Of a stretch of DNA of 64,000 bases, positions 43,175 to 55,655 are shown one piece after another. Made by a program: the position numbers and the translations under genes. The notes under the pieces were generated by a model. It saw only the letters and a program-made list of their open reading frames with translations. It searched no databases and was not told where the DNA came from. Within the stretch, counting starts at the first letter, position 1. Each line of letters begins with the position of its first letter. The stretch spans positions 1 to 64,000 of the forward strand of contig CAJNOI010000011.1 in the NCBI GenBank assembly GCA_905250115.1, given 5' to 3'. This DNA comes from Adineta steineri (taxonomy: Eukaryota; Rotifera; Eurotatoria; Adinetida; Adinetidae).

Positions 43175-45154
43175 TCATTCAACTGCATCAAGATCGTTTT
43201 CTTTGTCGTAAACGGTGAGTGTGGTGAGTGTCTGCGTTAAAAATGTGTGAATGATAAAGTGAAATCAAGAGAAAGAAGAGCAAGTAATGTTGTTACTTTA
43301 TTGATTAGCAGAGCATTGTTAAGATGTTGTACTCCTTCATCACTGATTTTATTGTTATAAAGATTGAGTGTGGTAAGTGTCTGTATGGAAAGTGCGTGAA
43401 TGATGATGTGAAGTGAAGTGGAGTGGAAGAAGAACAAGTATTGTTGTTACTTTGTTGATTTTTAGAGCATTAGCAATATCTTCTGCTCCTTGATCACCGA
43501 TAACATTGTGTTCGAGGTTGAGTGTGGTGAGTGTCTGTGTGAAAAGTATATGAATGCTGAAGTGAAGTGAAGAGGAAGAAGAATAAGTAGTGTTATTACT
43601 TTGTTAACTTTTAGAGCATTGGCAAGATCTTCTGCTCCTTGATCACCGATTGCATTGCGGTCGAGGTGGAGTTTGATGAGTGTCTATGTGAAAGTTTGTG
43701 AATGATGAAATCAAGTGAGGAGGAAGAAGAACAAGTATTAGTTTTACTTCGTTGACTTGTAGAACATTTGCAAAATATTGTGTTCCATGATCACGGATAT
43801 TATTCCAACCGAGATTGAGTGCGACGAGTGTCTGTGTGGAAAATGTGTGAGTGACGAAGTGAAGTAGAACAAGTATGGTTGTTACTTTGTTACTGTGTAG
43901 AGCATTGACAAGATCTTGTACTCCTTGATCACCGATTGCATTGCACTGAAGGATGAGTGTGGTGAGTGTCTGTGTGAGAAGGGTGTAGATGATGAAGTAT
44001 AGTGAAGAGGAAGAAGAACAAGTATTGTTGTTACTTTGTTGAATTTTAAAGCATTAGCAAGATCTTGTGCTCCTTTAGCACCAACTTTATTGTATCTGAT
44101 GTTAAGTGTAGTGAGTGCCTGTATGAAAGGTGTGTGAATGATGAAGTGAAGTGAAGAGGAAGAGGAACAAGTATTGTTGTTACTTTATTGATTTGTAGAG
44201 CATTGGCAAGACCTTGTGCTCCTTGAGCGCCGATTTTATTGTATCCAATGTTAAGTGTGGTGAGTGTCTGTATGATACGTGTGTGAATGATGAAATCAAG
44301 TGATGAGAAAATGGAACAAGTACTGTTTTTACTTTATTGATGTGTAAAGCATTGGCAAGATCTTGTGCTCCTTTAGCACCGATTTCATTGGAGCTAAGAT
44401 TGAGGTTGGTGAGTGCCTGTGTTAGAAGTGTGCGAATGATGAAATGAAGTGAATAAGAAGAAGAACAAGTATTATTGTTACTTTGTTGATTTGAAGGGCA
44501 TTCATAAGATACTGTGCTCCTTGATCACCGATACCATTGTGTCGGAGATTGAGTGTGATGAGTGTCTGTATGAAAAGTGTGTAAATGATTAAAGTGAGGT
44601 GAAGAGAAAGAAGAACAAGTATTGTTGTTACTTTGTTGATTTGAAGAGCATTCGCAAGATCTTCTGATCCTTGATCACAGATATTATTCCAACCGAGCTC
44701 GAGTGTGATGAGTGTCTGTGTGGAAAGTGTGTGAATGATGAAATGAAGTGAACAGGAAGAAGAACAAGCACTGTTGTTACTTTATTGATTTTTAAAGCAT
44801 TGGCAAGATCTTCTGCTCCTTGATCACCGATTCCATTATTTTCGAGGTTGAAGGTGGTGAGTGTCTGCGTGAAGAGTGTGTGAATGGTGAAGTGAAGTGA
44901 AGAGGTAGAAGAACAAGTATTGTTGTTACTTTGTTGATTTTCAGAATATTGGCAAAATGTTGTGCTCCTTGATCACCGATTCCTTTGTTTTCGAGGTTGA
45001 GCGCGGTGAGTGTCTAAATGGAAAAGTTCATGTAAAGACATGACATAAATAGAAAGTGAATGAGACTGATTGTGTTGTAGTGTAACGCATCAGCCAGAGA
45101 TTGTGCTTTAATATTTCTGATTGGATTCCTCGAGAGATCTAGCGTGGTGAGTGT
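43175..45154 (-). CDS. leucine-rich-repeat protein, tandem one-repeat exons (5' end not found)
   Basis: Twelve exons of exactly 84 bp, all phase 0, each encode one 28-residue RNase-inhibitor-type LRR of pattern TLTTLNLxxNxIGDQGAxxLANALxxNK: 44930..45013, 44781..44864, 44632..44715, 44482..44565, 44333..44416, 44184..44267, 44035..44118, 43886..43969, 43748..43831, 43600..43683, 43451..43534 and 43297..43380. A terminal exon 43175..43231 ends in TGA. Introns of about 64-70 bp are also nearly identical in sequence (GTAACAACAATACTTGTTC...). A more diverged unit lies at about 45071-45154, where the usual donor is not recognisable. No start codon, NACHT or other upstream domain was found, so the gene may be 5' truncated or its start may lie beyond a long intron. 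LRRs of this kind mediate protein binding in NLRC3/RNI-like proteins; partner unknown. Confidence 0.8.
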
Positions 45155-47984
45155 CTAGATGAAAAAGCGGAGAGAAAGACATGGTACAAATGAAGAGACA
45201 GAATAGCTGGTTGATATTACATGGGGTTAGGATAGTGAAATTAGTGTTGTTCTGATGGACGGTTAAAAGTATGAACTTTTACACGATTTTTTATGCTGCA
45301 CAGTGTGCAATCATATTTTTGTGAAAACTCAGACTGAAAATAAGTTACCAAGGCTGAATTAGAGATACAAAGCTTTTATCTAGGTGTTGTTTTAGTTTGT
45401 AAATATTTGCGAAAGAAGGAAATACATTTTGGTTAATGAAAAGGAGTTTGTAAGCTAGTTCTGGGGAAAACAATTGCGAAAATAGTATTATGTACTCAAA
45501 TGGCAATGTATTGTAGTGAATGATTTAGAGCCTAGTAAAGTATGGTGCAGCGCTTGTTAGTATTCTTTAGGTATAACGAAAGATAATTTCTGGTTGATAG
45601 TTAACGGGCAGTTTTCTTCATAGTCATTATTAGACTCGATATCTGTCTTACATCAAAACTCTGCATGAGTTATTGAACTTGGTATTATTGATGTGTATGA
45701 TTTCTATAAGTGGTTGCTTTCGATGTACCTATACGGTTGTGTTCATGCAGCTGCATTGATTTATAAAAAGTGAAAAATTAGTTAAATAATTTATTCCTCA
45801 ATGTTAGACTCATTATGAGAAAAAGGCGAATACATGCTAAAACGTCATATAAGACAATAGCGCTGGCGAATCATTCTCTAAAGTACGTCCTTGATAAACC
45901 GTGCTTTAAATAAAATCCGTTCCGGCGCAACTTTTTTTGGTAGAAAATTTGCTTTAAAAGTAGTATTTTTTGGAGAAATATTCCATCTTGGTAGTATGAG
46001 TTTGATTGTTGTTGCTGTGAGTCAATTTCGCCTGCATGCACAGCCATCAGCATTCTCAGTCGGACATGCTCTTGAAGGAGTATTTGTCGGAAGTATTTTT
46101 CAAGGAAGTATCGAAGAGATTATTTATAACAAGACAAACTAATTTATCGGCGGTTGATTTTTTTTCAAAAGCTAATTTTTTTATGGAAGTGGTATTTTAA
46201 AAAAAGCTGTGTACATACAGTAGAAACGCAAATAATAATTTTTTATCTCTTTCTGTTGTTCTTATCTAAACATCGTATGCTTATGATATCATACCTAGTT
46301 TGAAACGTGGAATATTCAAATGAGATTGAATAGAAAGAAAACAAGGAATCGGTTTTTCTTATTATCAGGTCACTATGTTTCGTATTATCATATTATATGT
46401 GAATTTTTAAGGAGAGAGTTATAACTGATGAATTATTTTGAGTGACAAATAGTTTATTCCCATATGTTTTATTGAGATCATTCTACTTGCATAGAGATTG
46501 TAGGAATGAAAAATCATTCGAGAGTTAACGGATAAAAATTAGGCGATCATGATAGAGAAAAATTTACCTGATATCGATCATAGCTGTGTAGAATGCTGTT
46601 GAACCGCTGACATACGTTTGTCATGGAACACAGCATTGTAAAATCCGATTGCTGGTCAATAATTCGGTAGACAAGTTCTACCGGTAATGTAAGAAAATTG
46701 GTCATTGTAGTTTGTTGAAGAAAGGTATGCTTCGTAGTCGTATATGTTGGTTATATATATTGTTCTCTATCTTATCATTAGATGAGTGAATATTTGTTTT
46801 GTTTCATAGATTTTACATGTTGTCGGAAGAAAAAAAACGAAAAAGAATGATATCAACTAGAAAATGACAGAATCGAGATAATAAGTATAAGCAACGTTTT
46901 TGTTAAGATTGTCTTATCGATGTAAAATGATACATAATAGACATGAATATTGTATTCCCGGTTATAGTCAGCAAAGATTAAATGATTTTCTTTGTTATTT
47001 TTATTGTTCAAAATCTGTATTGTTATATGATCGTAAAATCAAATAGACATATTTTATAAGATGGGCTGGGTGTAGATGAAAAGCAAATATATCTACATCC
47101 ACCCACCCTCACCCACACCCTTAATTTATTTCACGACCAATTTTAAAAATATAAATATTCTAGTTGTTTCACTGTACTTTTATATAATAATGTATGAAAA
47201 TATCAATGATCTTGAGATTTTAATTACTTTGAATGAAAAATAATTTTATGAGGTCATGAAATGAATTTATAACATTCATGTATATAATTATGATGAATAA
47301 CATGATGCGTATGATTATATGGCTATTTTTTGTTCGTATTTTATGTAAAAACTTGTTGTAATATTTGTTATTTAATGTCGTTAAAGGTTGATAATGATCG
47401 AAAAAAGATCGAAAATTTTCAAAAAATTAGATTTCAACATAAAACTACATAAAATTACTTTTTATTCAAATTAATTAACCCTACTAATATCGTGCATGGG
47501 CATTTTCGTTCATATGTGTATAAAATACTTAATTTTCGGTGAAAAACTGAACTAATCAGTATCAGCTTTTTAGAATGTAAACTTTTGAAGCTCTACCATC
47601 TGCTGAATATTTCCTTTTCATAAAAATTTTACTTTTTCTTGGAAAAAGTTCATGTGATAGTATGATTTACTTATATATGTTATTTTTCTGTCTTCTCATA
47701 TATTTTTCCATCTATTATACCGTATATATTATTATGATAAAGCTTTGATTTGGCACCAAATGCTACAAATGCGACATATATTTGTATAAAGTGCATAGTT
47801 GCGTGAAATGTGTGGCGATATTCCTAATATGTCAGATTAATTAAATATATTAATGATAAAATTGACTAGAGTCGAATTTTCTATGATTTATATTTATGGA
47901 CAGAAATATCCATGCATGGTATTGGAAGGATTCATATATATCATCTCTTATATTGAACTATCACAAGAAAAAAATTATTATTTT
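45155..47984. other. 2.8 kb intergenic, few features
   Basis: Upstream of the LRR array. It contains a possible worn-out coding remnant at about 45850-46140 (minus-strand phrases such as TTFKANF and LFKARF recall pentapeptide repeats, too degraded to call) and telomere-like hairpin 2 near 47063-47120. Otherwise AT-rich and featureless. Confidence 0.4.
47063..47120. repeat. telomere-like hairpin 2
   Basis: GGGCTGGGTGTAGAT at 47063-47077 faces ATCTACATCCACCCACCCTCACCCACACCC at 47091-47120. The arms pair imperfectly and the right arm contains repeated CACCC/CCCACA units. Confidence 0.6.
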
Positions 47985-48346
47985 ATATAATTACACATGA
48001 TATTGTTTCATTATTTATTAATAGACCCTGAAAAAAGTGATATATATATATGTTCAGTTATGTTAAAAATATGTGATACTTGTTATAATATGGCTCATCA
48101 CATTGTTTTGTTCTAATAGTTGTTATACAAACATTCAGTTCAATAATATATTTTTATTTAAAATCGGAAACTGTAGCTGTAGTACACTAAATGTATTTTT
48201 TTTATACGAGTGATAATGAACATTATTTTTATTGTTATTTTGTGATATTATTGTGATCTTTTTTCTCTTTTGTTTTGCATAAAATAGAAATACTAAAAAT
48301 AAAATTATTTCATATGTGCAAACTATAGAAAATTTTTGTTAACAAC
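47978..48346. repeat. about 370-bp direct repeat, copy 1
   Basis: Begins TTTTATATAATTACACATGATATTG and shares long blocks such as GGCTCATCACATTGTTTTGTT with copy 2 at 55656-56040, in the same orientation and with a few small indels. The pair flanks the split glycosyltransferase gene. Noncoding. Confidence 0.75.
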
Positions 48347-48774
48347 AAATGTACATAAATTTATAAAAAAAGACCACGGATTATGTTTGCGATGTAACTT
48401 TTGATATACACAATATCAAGTAGAAATGACGTATATTAAGCGTGCAGCGAAGACACAAAGTTTAGAAATATCTAGACAACTTCATATGTTACTACATAAG
48501 ATAATCTACAACATCATATATAAGAAATATGACGGCTAGAAGAAAAAGAGAAATTATACAGATTTCAAGGAAAGTCTCATACTTCCTACTCTATGGCTAT
48601 ATGATATGTGCATGGTATTATATATTGTATCTGTCAAGTTATCGAGAAGTTTTTGAGATTTTTTCATTAAGTGGACGTATTTTTAATATTATTTCTATTA
48701 CTTGTTGTTAATGGGGAATTGAAAATTTCGGAATTTGCTAAAATTTGTTCTGAGTGGAGATCTAAACATGCCTC

Positions 48775-48990
48775 GTCCAAACGGTTATCGATTCACCGTT
48801 TCAAATGAATATCGTTTTAAGGTTTCATCGATCAAAATGGTTATCGATTCACCGCTTCACCGATTCAAACGGTTATCGTCTCAACATTTCATCGGTCAAA
48901 ACGATAATTGATTCACCGCTTCACCGATTCAAAAGTTTATCGTTTCACCGGTTCATTAGTTCAAACGGTTACTGGTTGGGTACGGTTATC
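48775..48990. repeat. degenerate tandem repeat of CACCGATTCAAACGGTTATCG units
   Basis: Several imperfect copies of TTATCGATTCACCG, CTTCACCGATTCAAACGG and TCATCGGTCAAAACG follow one another. One longer unit of about 63 bp appears twice. The strand is richer in CG dinucleotides than the flanks. The short plus-strand frame across it (48805-49053) is a by-product of the repeat. Confidence 0.65.
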
Positions 48991-49529
48991 GGTGAACCGG
49001 CTATCATCACTTTTCTATCCCTAGAAAAAGTGATAAAAATATTTGTAAATTGATTGATTTTTATTTCAATTAAGACATTTTCCATAAATGCGTATATGTA
49101 ACGAAGAATCAATAAAGTAAAACTACTATTTACTTAAGATGTTTTATACATGTTAATAATTAAATGTATGTAAGAATATGATATAACTTATTTCTAGTCA
49201 CTTTCGTATAATTTTGTTTGAGTCGATTATGTAATGGACTATATGATTGATTTAGAATAAGACAAATCTATCGTATTTATCTAGTTTTTTTCATTTTTTA
49301 GCAATAGTATCATCATATCAATGGTCAGATTCAATAATATTCTAACTGGAATATATTATATGTTGTGCTATGTATTTGTATTATCATGTATTGTGTACAT
49401 TCTTTTGCAATTCTATCGTACTATACTCATATCTAAACTCACAAAATCATCAGATAATAAAATCGCAAAGAATAATACAACATATTACTATAATCACTCA
49501 TCATCTTATAATAAAACTAATTTGGAACC

Positions 49530-49834
49530 TGTTATGGAATATTCCTTATTACATTTACAAGGAATTATCCCATATATATATTCTTTTTTTCTTTTCTATA
49601 TATGTGATTTTCTTTCGTTCTGTTGCATGTCCTCGATATGTCTCTTTTGGTATTTTCCTAGTTAAGTTTCTTATATATATAACTCAGGTATTTTTCCATA
49701 AGATGACATGGGAAATATCCAGCTAGTCTATATATATATAGAGATTATGTTTTACGTGAGAGTGTGTGTGAATTAGTTAGTTGTTAAACTCGTTACTTAT
49801 CAAATAAACTATTTAACAGAAAAGAGATCTAACA
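49530..49834 (+). repeat. 5' LTR (305 bp)
   Basis: Starts TGTTATGGAATATTCC and ends GATCTAACA. By eye it has no difference from the 3' LTR. It supplies the element promoter by family analogy. Confidence 0.95.
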
Positions 49835-49835
49835 A

Positions 49836-49853
49836 TTGGTGCACCGGCCGGCT
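49836..49853 (+). other. retroelement primer-binding site, probably tRNA-Gly
   Basis: TTGGTGCACCGGCCGGCT lies one or two bases after the 5' LTR. TGGTGCACCGGCCGG is complementary to the 3' end expected for a glycine tRNA (…CCGGTGCACCA). The tRNA identity is inferred from memory of metazoan tRNA-Gly acceptor stems. Confidence 0.6.
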
Positions 49854-49865
49854 GTTGTCAAGTAT

Positions 49866-52800
49866 ATGTCAAATACCATTTTTACTAGATCACAAGTACC
49901 AACGTTTGAAAACGAAATTAAAAGAATTAGTGATATTAAAGTAGAACAAACAAATAATTTAACTGATCCTTATCAACAATATATTGTATATCAAGCTCAA
50001 CTATATCAATTTAATATGGATGAAAAATTAACTATTTCATTATTAACAAGTTCAAGTGATAAATTACCAAAATTTAGTGGAAAAATTCTGAGAATGTAAT
50101 TAAATGGCTTACAAAAATTACGAATGAATTAAATGTATTCAAACTGTCTGATGCTCAAAAATTACTTATGATTCCATTAGTATTATTAGATGATGCCCGT
50201 CAATGGTATGTTAATAATTTGGATGCAGTAAAAGATTGGACAACGTTTACAAGAGAAATACAAAACGCATTTTCATCACCAGTTCATCGAAGTTTAGCTA
50301 TTAAGCAAATTGGTAATCGTGTTCAAGGACTGGAAGAAACAGTTTTGCATTATTATCATGAAATGATGGAATTATGTGATATGATTGATCACGAAATGAA
50401 AGATGAACTCAAAGTTGGTTATTTATTAGCTGGTATCAAATTGTCATTACAAAAAGAAGTTATGAGAAGAAATCCAAGAAATCCAAATGAATTTTTAAAT
50501 GTCGCGCAAGCTGAAGAAAAATTAGACTTATCGATTAATGTTCAAACAAGTTATGATTCAACACTTATAACGGATTCATTATCAGCGTTTAAACCACAAA
50601 TTAAATCGTCATTACCATACAAATCAACAAATACACAAAAATCGATACGATGCTTTAATTGTCAGAAAATTGGTCATATTGCAAGAAATTGTTTTTTGAA
50701 AAAACTACTAGCGGGAGCGAATGATGGTACCGCTCTCGTTAATGTACATCATCCATCCTTAATAATCATACCAACATGGATCAATAATATGAAAATAAAT
50801 GGAATGGTAGATACGGGAGCAACATCTTCATTAATAACAACGTCGACAGTTAACAAACTCAAATTACAACAGGAAATTGTTTTACAATCAGGTGAAGTTA
50901 TATTAGGAGATTCAAGAACAAAAATAATGCAATATGGTCGGATTTATTTAAGATTAAAAATTGATGAAGTAGAATTTGGAATTGAAGCAATTGTCGTTGA
51001 TCAATTAACAAACGAATTGATATTGGGAGTAGATTTTTTAAGAAAATTTCAAGTGGAAATAAAAGTGGCACAACAATATCTTGTACTTCAGAATCAACAA
51101 CAACGAATTTATACAAAATTTGGTGGTTTAAATAATGTTCGATTAACTCAGCAATATACAATATTTCCAAGATGTAAACGGGTGGTGGAGGCTGTGGTAG
51201 ATGGGATAATAGATAACAAGGAAATGTATTTGAAAGTAATGGCATTGAAACAACAACAAGCAGCACGTATTCGTCTTTGTGATGGTCTGGTGGATATAAA
51301 TAATGGTTATGTACAAGTTACTATATATAATCCAACTAGTCAAAGTGTTATTCTTCAGAAGGCTATGGTTATTGGTGAAGTTGATGTCTTGAAGACTGGT
51401 GAATGCTGTTCAGTATTGGAGTCAACAAATACAATGGAAGATTTTAATGTTGATCAAAACCCAAAGGATAATCCAATACCAATCAATCAAATTGTTGATT
51501 CCTTGACTCATCACTTATTGGATAATAATGAATATTATCAACAAATATATCAGTTGGTGGAACAAAACAAAGTTTTATTTGATATTAGTCAACATCGTAC
51601 AATTAAAGCAACAATTCATCACGTCATAAATACAGGTGATCATGCTCCTATCTCAGCAAAACCGTATTTTAAAACCATCGAACAAAGAAAAAATATTCAA
51701 CATGAAGTTGATAAAATGTTACGTGCTGGTATAGCGATACCCTCAACATCTGAATGGTCTTCGCCGGTGGTGTTGTTAACAAAACCGGACGGAACTTTTA
51801 GATTTATAATTGATTATAGGAAATTAAATGTTATAACAAAGAAAGATGTTTTTCCGCAGCCATCGATCGAAGAACTTGTTCAACGTTTGGGCGGCCATTC
51901 TTGGTTTACCAAAATCGATATGAAAGCCGGATACCATCAGATCCCGATTCAACATAAAGACAAGGAAAAAACCGCCTTCGTGACTCAGGACGGTCTGTAT
52001 CAATTCGAAGTTTTACCCATGGGGTTAACCAACGCCCCAGCTTCTTTTCAGAGGTTGATGCACAATATAATTGGTTACAATAGATGGGATTACACATGCG
52101 TATATCTTGACGATGTAATAATTTTCTCAAATTCGTTTGAACAACACATGAATCATCTACAGGAAATCTTTCAAATACTTAAAGATCATAACTTTACATT
52201 GAATCCAAACAAATGTTCAATTGCTCAACAATCTATTGAATTTTTAAGTCACACAATTACTCAAGATTCTATTGTACCATTAAAAGAAAGGATTCAAGCG
52301 ATTTTGAATATTCCACAACCAACGACATTAGCACAAGCTAACAAATTCATTGGCAAAATTGGGTGGTATAGGAAATTCATTCCTAAATTTTCGTCGATAG
52401 CTGCTCCAATTCATAGAGTAACGAATAAAATTAAAAGTAAACGAAAAGATTTTTTTTGGGGAACCGAACAAATTGAAGCTGCTGATAAACTTAAAGAAAT
52501 TTTAACAACTCAACCATTGGTTTTAAAGTATCCACATCCAACAGCACAATTCATATTGTCAACAGATGCATCTGATTACGCTATTGGAGGAACATTGAAA
52601 CAAATAATAAATGGACAAACACATTATAATTATTTTTTATCACGATTGTTATCGGATACTGAAAAAAGATATTCCACTATTGAACGTGAAGCATTAGCTA
52701 TATTTTGGTGTCTAAATAAACTACAACAATATTTAGGAGGTAGAGATGTATTGATTATAACTGATCATAAACCATTACAACAATTTCATATTAAAATGAA

Positions 52801-54298
52801 AATCAATAGCAAGAGAATAAATGACTGGCTTATTAAAAATCAAGAAATTTTATCACAAATTATTGAAGTACAATATCGAAAAGGAAGTCAGCATGGAGAT
52901 GCAGATGGAATGTCACGACCTGATCTTCAAGATTCGATGGAAACTTTGAATGCTATTACTCGTTCAAAGACAAAAATTAATGATCAATCATTATTATCAA
53001 GTAATAAAGATATATTAGATCCACCACATAATAATAGTAGATCGATAACAACATCACCGACATTTGATTTCAGTTTAGCAAGAATTAGTGCTGAACAACA
53101 AACCGATCCATATCTAAGCAATATATGGAAACAAAGTCTTGAGAATAAATGGGATGATAATCGATATATGGTAGAGAATAAAGTTTTGTACAAAGTAGTA
53201 CAACCAACATCAATGAAAACACAGTTAAAATTAATTTGCATTCCAAAATCCATGCAACTAGAAGTAATTCAATGTTATCATGATCATCCAACTGGCGCTC
53301 ACTTTGGTATAAATAGAACATGGTTTAAAGTTCGTCAAGTTTGTTATTGGCCTAGGATGAAGGAAATTATAAATGATTATATAAGATCTTGTGAAAAATG
53401 TGCTAAGTATAATGTTCGTCGAAGTAAACCACCTGGACATTTAAATCCAATAGAATATCCACAAGGACCATTGGAATTAGTATCAATGGACTTTTGGGGT
53501 CCAACACCTCAATATTCAACAAATGGTAATAAATATGTATTAGTAATAACGGATTATTATACAAAATATGTAGTTGCAACACCACTTCCAAATAATACTG
53601 CAATAACAACAGCAAAATGTTTCGTGGAACATTTTATTTTTAAATTTGGTACTCCACGACGATTGATCACAGATCAAGGAGTGCATTTTAATAATGAATT
53701 AATGAAGAATGTAACTGAACTACTTGGCACAAATCATATTCAAGCAACTGCATATCATCCTCAATCAAATGGGTTAACGGAAAGGTTTAATAGTACGTTT
53801 CATACACAATTAGCAAAATTTCAAAATGATGACCTAAGTGATTGGGATGAATTTCTGGGAGCCGTGACATATGCATATAATACTGGTATACAAAGTACTA
53901 CGAAGTATAGTCCTTTTCAATTAATGTTTGGTAGACGTCCAGTTCTACCGCTTGATCATACTTCTGCAGTAACACATTTTGATCGACCGAATGATTATTG
54001 GCGTAAGTTGATGAAATGGATGAATATTTACAAAAAAACTGCACAACAACAAATTCAACTTCAACAACAACGAACAAAACAACGTTTTGATGCACATCGT
54101 ACTGATCAGCAGTTTCAAATTAATGATTTAGTTTGGTGGAAAATTCCTGGTATCAGAGGTAAATTTCAACAGCGTTTTTCTGGTCCATTTATAATTATTA
54201 AATCACAACATCCATCATATACTATTCAAGATTCGGAAACAACAGCTATTAAACATGTTCACGTTAGTGATCTCAAGTTAGTTTATCCTCGATGTTAG
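49866..54298 (+). mobile_element. gag-pol coding region of the gypsy element
   Basis: Coding part of the retrotransposon. Recognisable parts in order are a gag-like region, the zinc knuckle CFNCQKIGHIARNC, protease VDTGATSS, reverse transcriptase with YLDDVIIFS, RNase H with STDASDYAIGG, and an integrase with zinc-binding and catalytic-core features (HHCC, then the D-D-E core, e.g. MDFWGP). The RT sequence type and domain order place it in Ty3/gypsy. Treated as a fossil insertion; condition is given under the whole element. Confidence 0.9.
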
Positions 54299-54448
54299 AT
54301 CTGTAGGACCTGGGTCAAACTATTGAAGTAATTTTATTCGCAGAATTAAGGGTTATCAATCAATGACAATGGTAGTGGCAATACCGGAACATTGAACGAT
54401 GGAGTTTTACGATGAACGTGGAAGTTCATCTTAAAGTTATAGGGGAGG
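54299..54448 (+). other. retroelement 3' leader and polypurine tract
   Basis: About 150 bp between the pol stop and the 3' LTR, ending in the polypurine tract AGGGGAGG directly before the LTR's TG. No further open frame, so no envelope gene. Confidence 0.8.
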
Positions 54449-54753
54449 TGTTATGGAATATTCCTTATTACATTTACAAGGAATTATCCCATATATATAT
54501 TCTTTTTTTCTTTTCTATATATGTGATTTTCTTTCGTTCTGTTGCATGTCCTCGATATGTCTCTTTTGGTATTTTCCTAGTTAAGTTTCTTATATATATA
54601 ACTCAGGTATTTTTCCATAAGATGACATGGGAAATATCCAGCTAGTCTATATATATATAGAGATTATGTTTTACGTGAGAGTGTGTGTGAATTAGTTAGT
54701 TGTTAAACTCGTTACTTATCAAATAAACTATTTAACAGAAAAGAGATCTAACA
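54449..54753 (+). repeat. 3' LTR (305 bp)
   Basis: Same length and sequence as the 5' LTR by eye, followed by the GAACC target duplication. Confidence 0.95.
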
Positions 54754-55655
54754 GAACCAAACGTCTCTTTGTATTATCATCATGCAACTTCAGGTCGAAA
54801 TTCGTCTTATCCTTTTATTAGTGGTGATACATTTCGAGCTTTTTCTGATTATATATATGATGAAACAAGAAAAGATAATTTAAGATCAGTAAAATATGGT
54901 GAAATTATTTTTGTGAAAACCGATATGCTTCGAAGATTTTTTACTTCACGATTTATATCTATACGAGAACCATTTGTACTTATTACACATAATAGTGATG
55001 ATTCTGCACCAGGAAGATATATCAGATATTTAAGAAATCCCAAAGTACTTCATTGGTATGCTTCCAATCTTAATCAAAAAAATCTTCAAAAAATATCTCC
55101 TATTCCAATTGGATTAGCTAATATACGATGGGTGCATGGTACTTTAGATAAAATAGCATTTGCTCTTAAAAACCATCGAAAACCTTGGTCTCAACGAACA
55201 ACTTTTCTTTATGTTAATTTTGCCGTTGATACAAACATCGATCAACGAACAAAAGCTCTGTCACAAGCATCCACAATACAAAATGTGCAAATAATGAAAG
55301 AAAGAATTAAATTAGAATCTTATTTAGAGCAGATAGGTAATTCCAAATTTGTTTTATCTCCACCTGGCGGTGGAATAGATTGTCATCGAACATGGGAAGC
55401 TTTATTAATGGGTGCAGTACCTATTGTTCTGACATCTGGACTTGATCCTTTATTTACGAAATCAAGATCTATTATTATTGATGATTGGTCAAAACTGTCG
55501 TACAATTTTTTATCATCATTCAATTCTTCGTTAGATGATGACTATGTACCTGATGTTTTATATGCTGATTATTGGCGTCAAACACTTTTTAAACATCGAA
55601 AGAAAGTTAATTAATATATACCATTCCTTTTGTTGACTTATCTCGAGGAAAAGAG

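Larger units (their letters stand above)
49530..54753 (+). mobile_element. Ty3/gypsy LTR retrotransposon, near-whole and young
   Basis: A 5,224-bp element with two 305-bp LTRs that look identical by eye, TG...CA ends and a 5-bp target duplication (GAACC at 49525-49529 and 54754-54758). The part order is LTR, primer-binding site, gag with a CCHC knuckle, aspartic protease, reverse transcriptase, RNase H, integrase, polypurine tract, LTR, which is the Ty3/gypsy (Metaviridae) order. No envelope gene is evident. It looks whole or nearly so, with about one apparent interruption in the gag region. Identical LTRs mean a very recent insertion. It lies inside a host glycosyltransferase gene in the same orientation. 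Confidence 0.95.
49321..55614 (+). pseudogene. exostosin-like glycosyltransferase gene split by an LTR retrotransposon
   Basis: A host gene in two parts: 49321-49529 encodes about 69 residues with a type II signal anchor (core MLCYVFVLSCIVYILLQF) and an Asn-rich stem with sequons; 54754-55614 encodes the remaining about 285 residues of the catalytic domain. The C-terminal half has SPPGGGIDCHRTWEALLMGA followed by VPIVL and IIIDDW, the nucleotide-sugar-binding pattern of exostosin (GT47)-type glycosyltransferases of the Golgi. The element between the parts is bounded by a GAACC duplication. Removing element plus one duplication copy leaves one continuous frame, so the gene was intact until recently and is single-exon like the FkbM gene. 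As it stands the 5' part lacks the catalytic domain and the 3' part lacks the anchor. An uninterrupted allele may exist on the homologous chromosome. Acceptor sugar unknown. Confidence 0.8.

Noticed and set aside
43175-45154. CRISPR-like regular spacing of repeats
   Set aside because: The 140-150 bp period is explained by 84-bp coding LRR exons plus similar introns in a eukaryotic gene.
45850-46140. Possible pentapeptide-repeat remnant on the minus strand
   Set aside because: Only two or three suggestive phrases (TTFKANF, LFKARF) in different frames; too degraded to support a gene.
54299-54448. Envelope gene for the gypsy element
   Set aside because: Only 150 bp separate the pol stop from the 3' LTR, with no membrane-protein frame.
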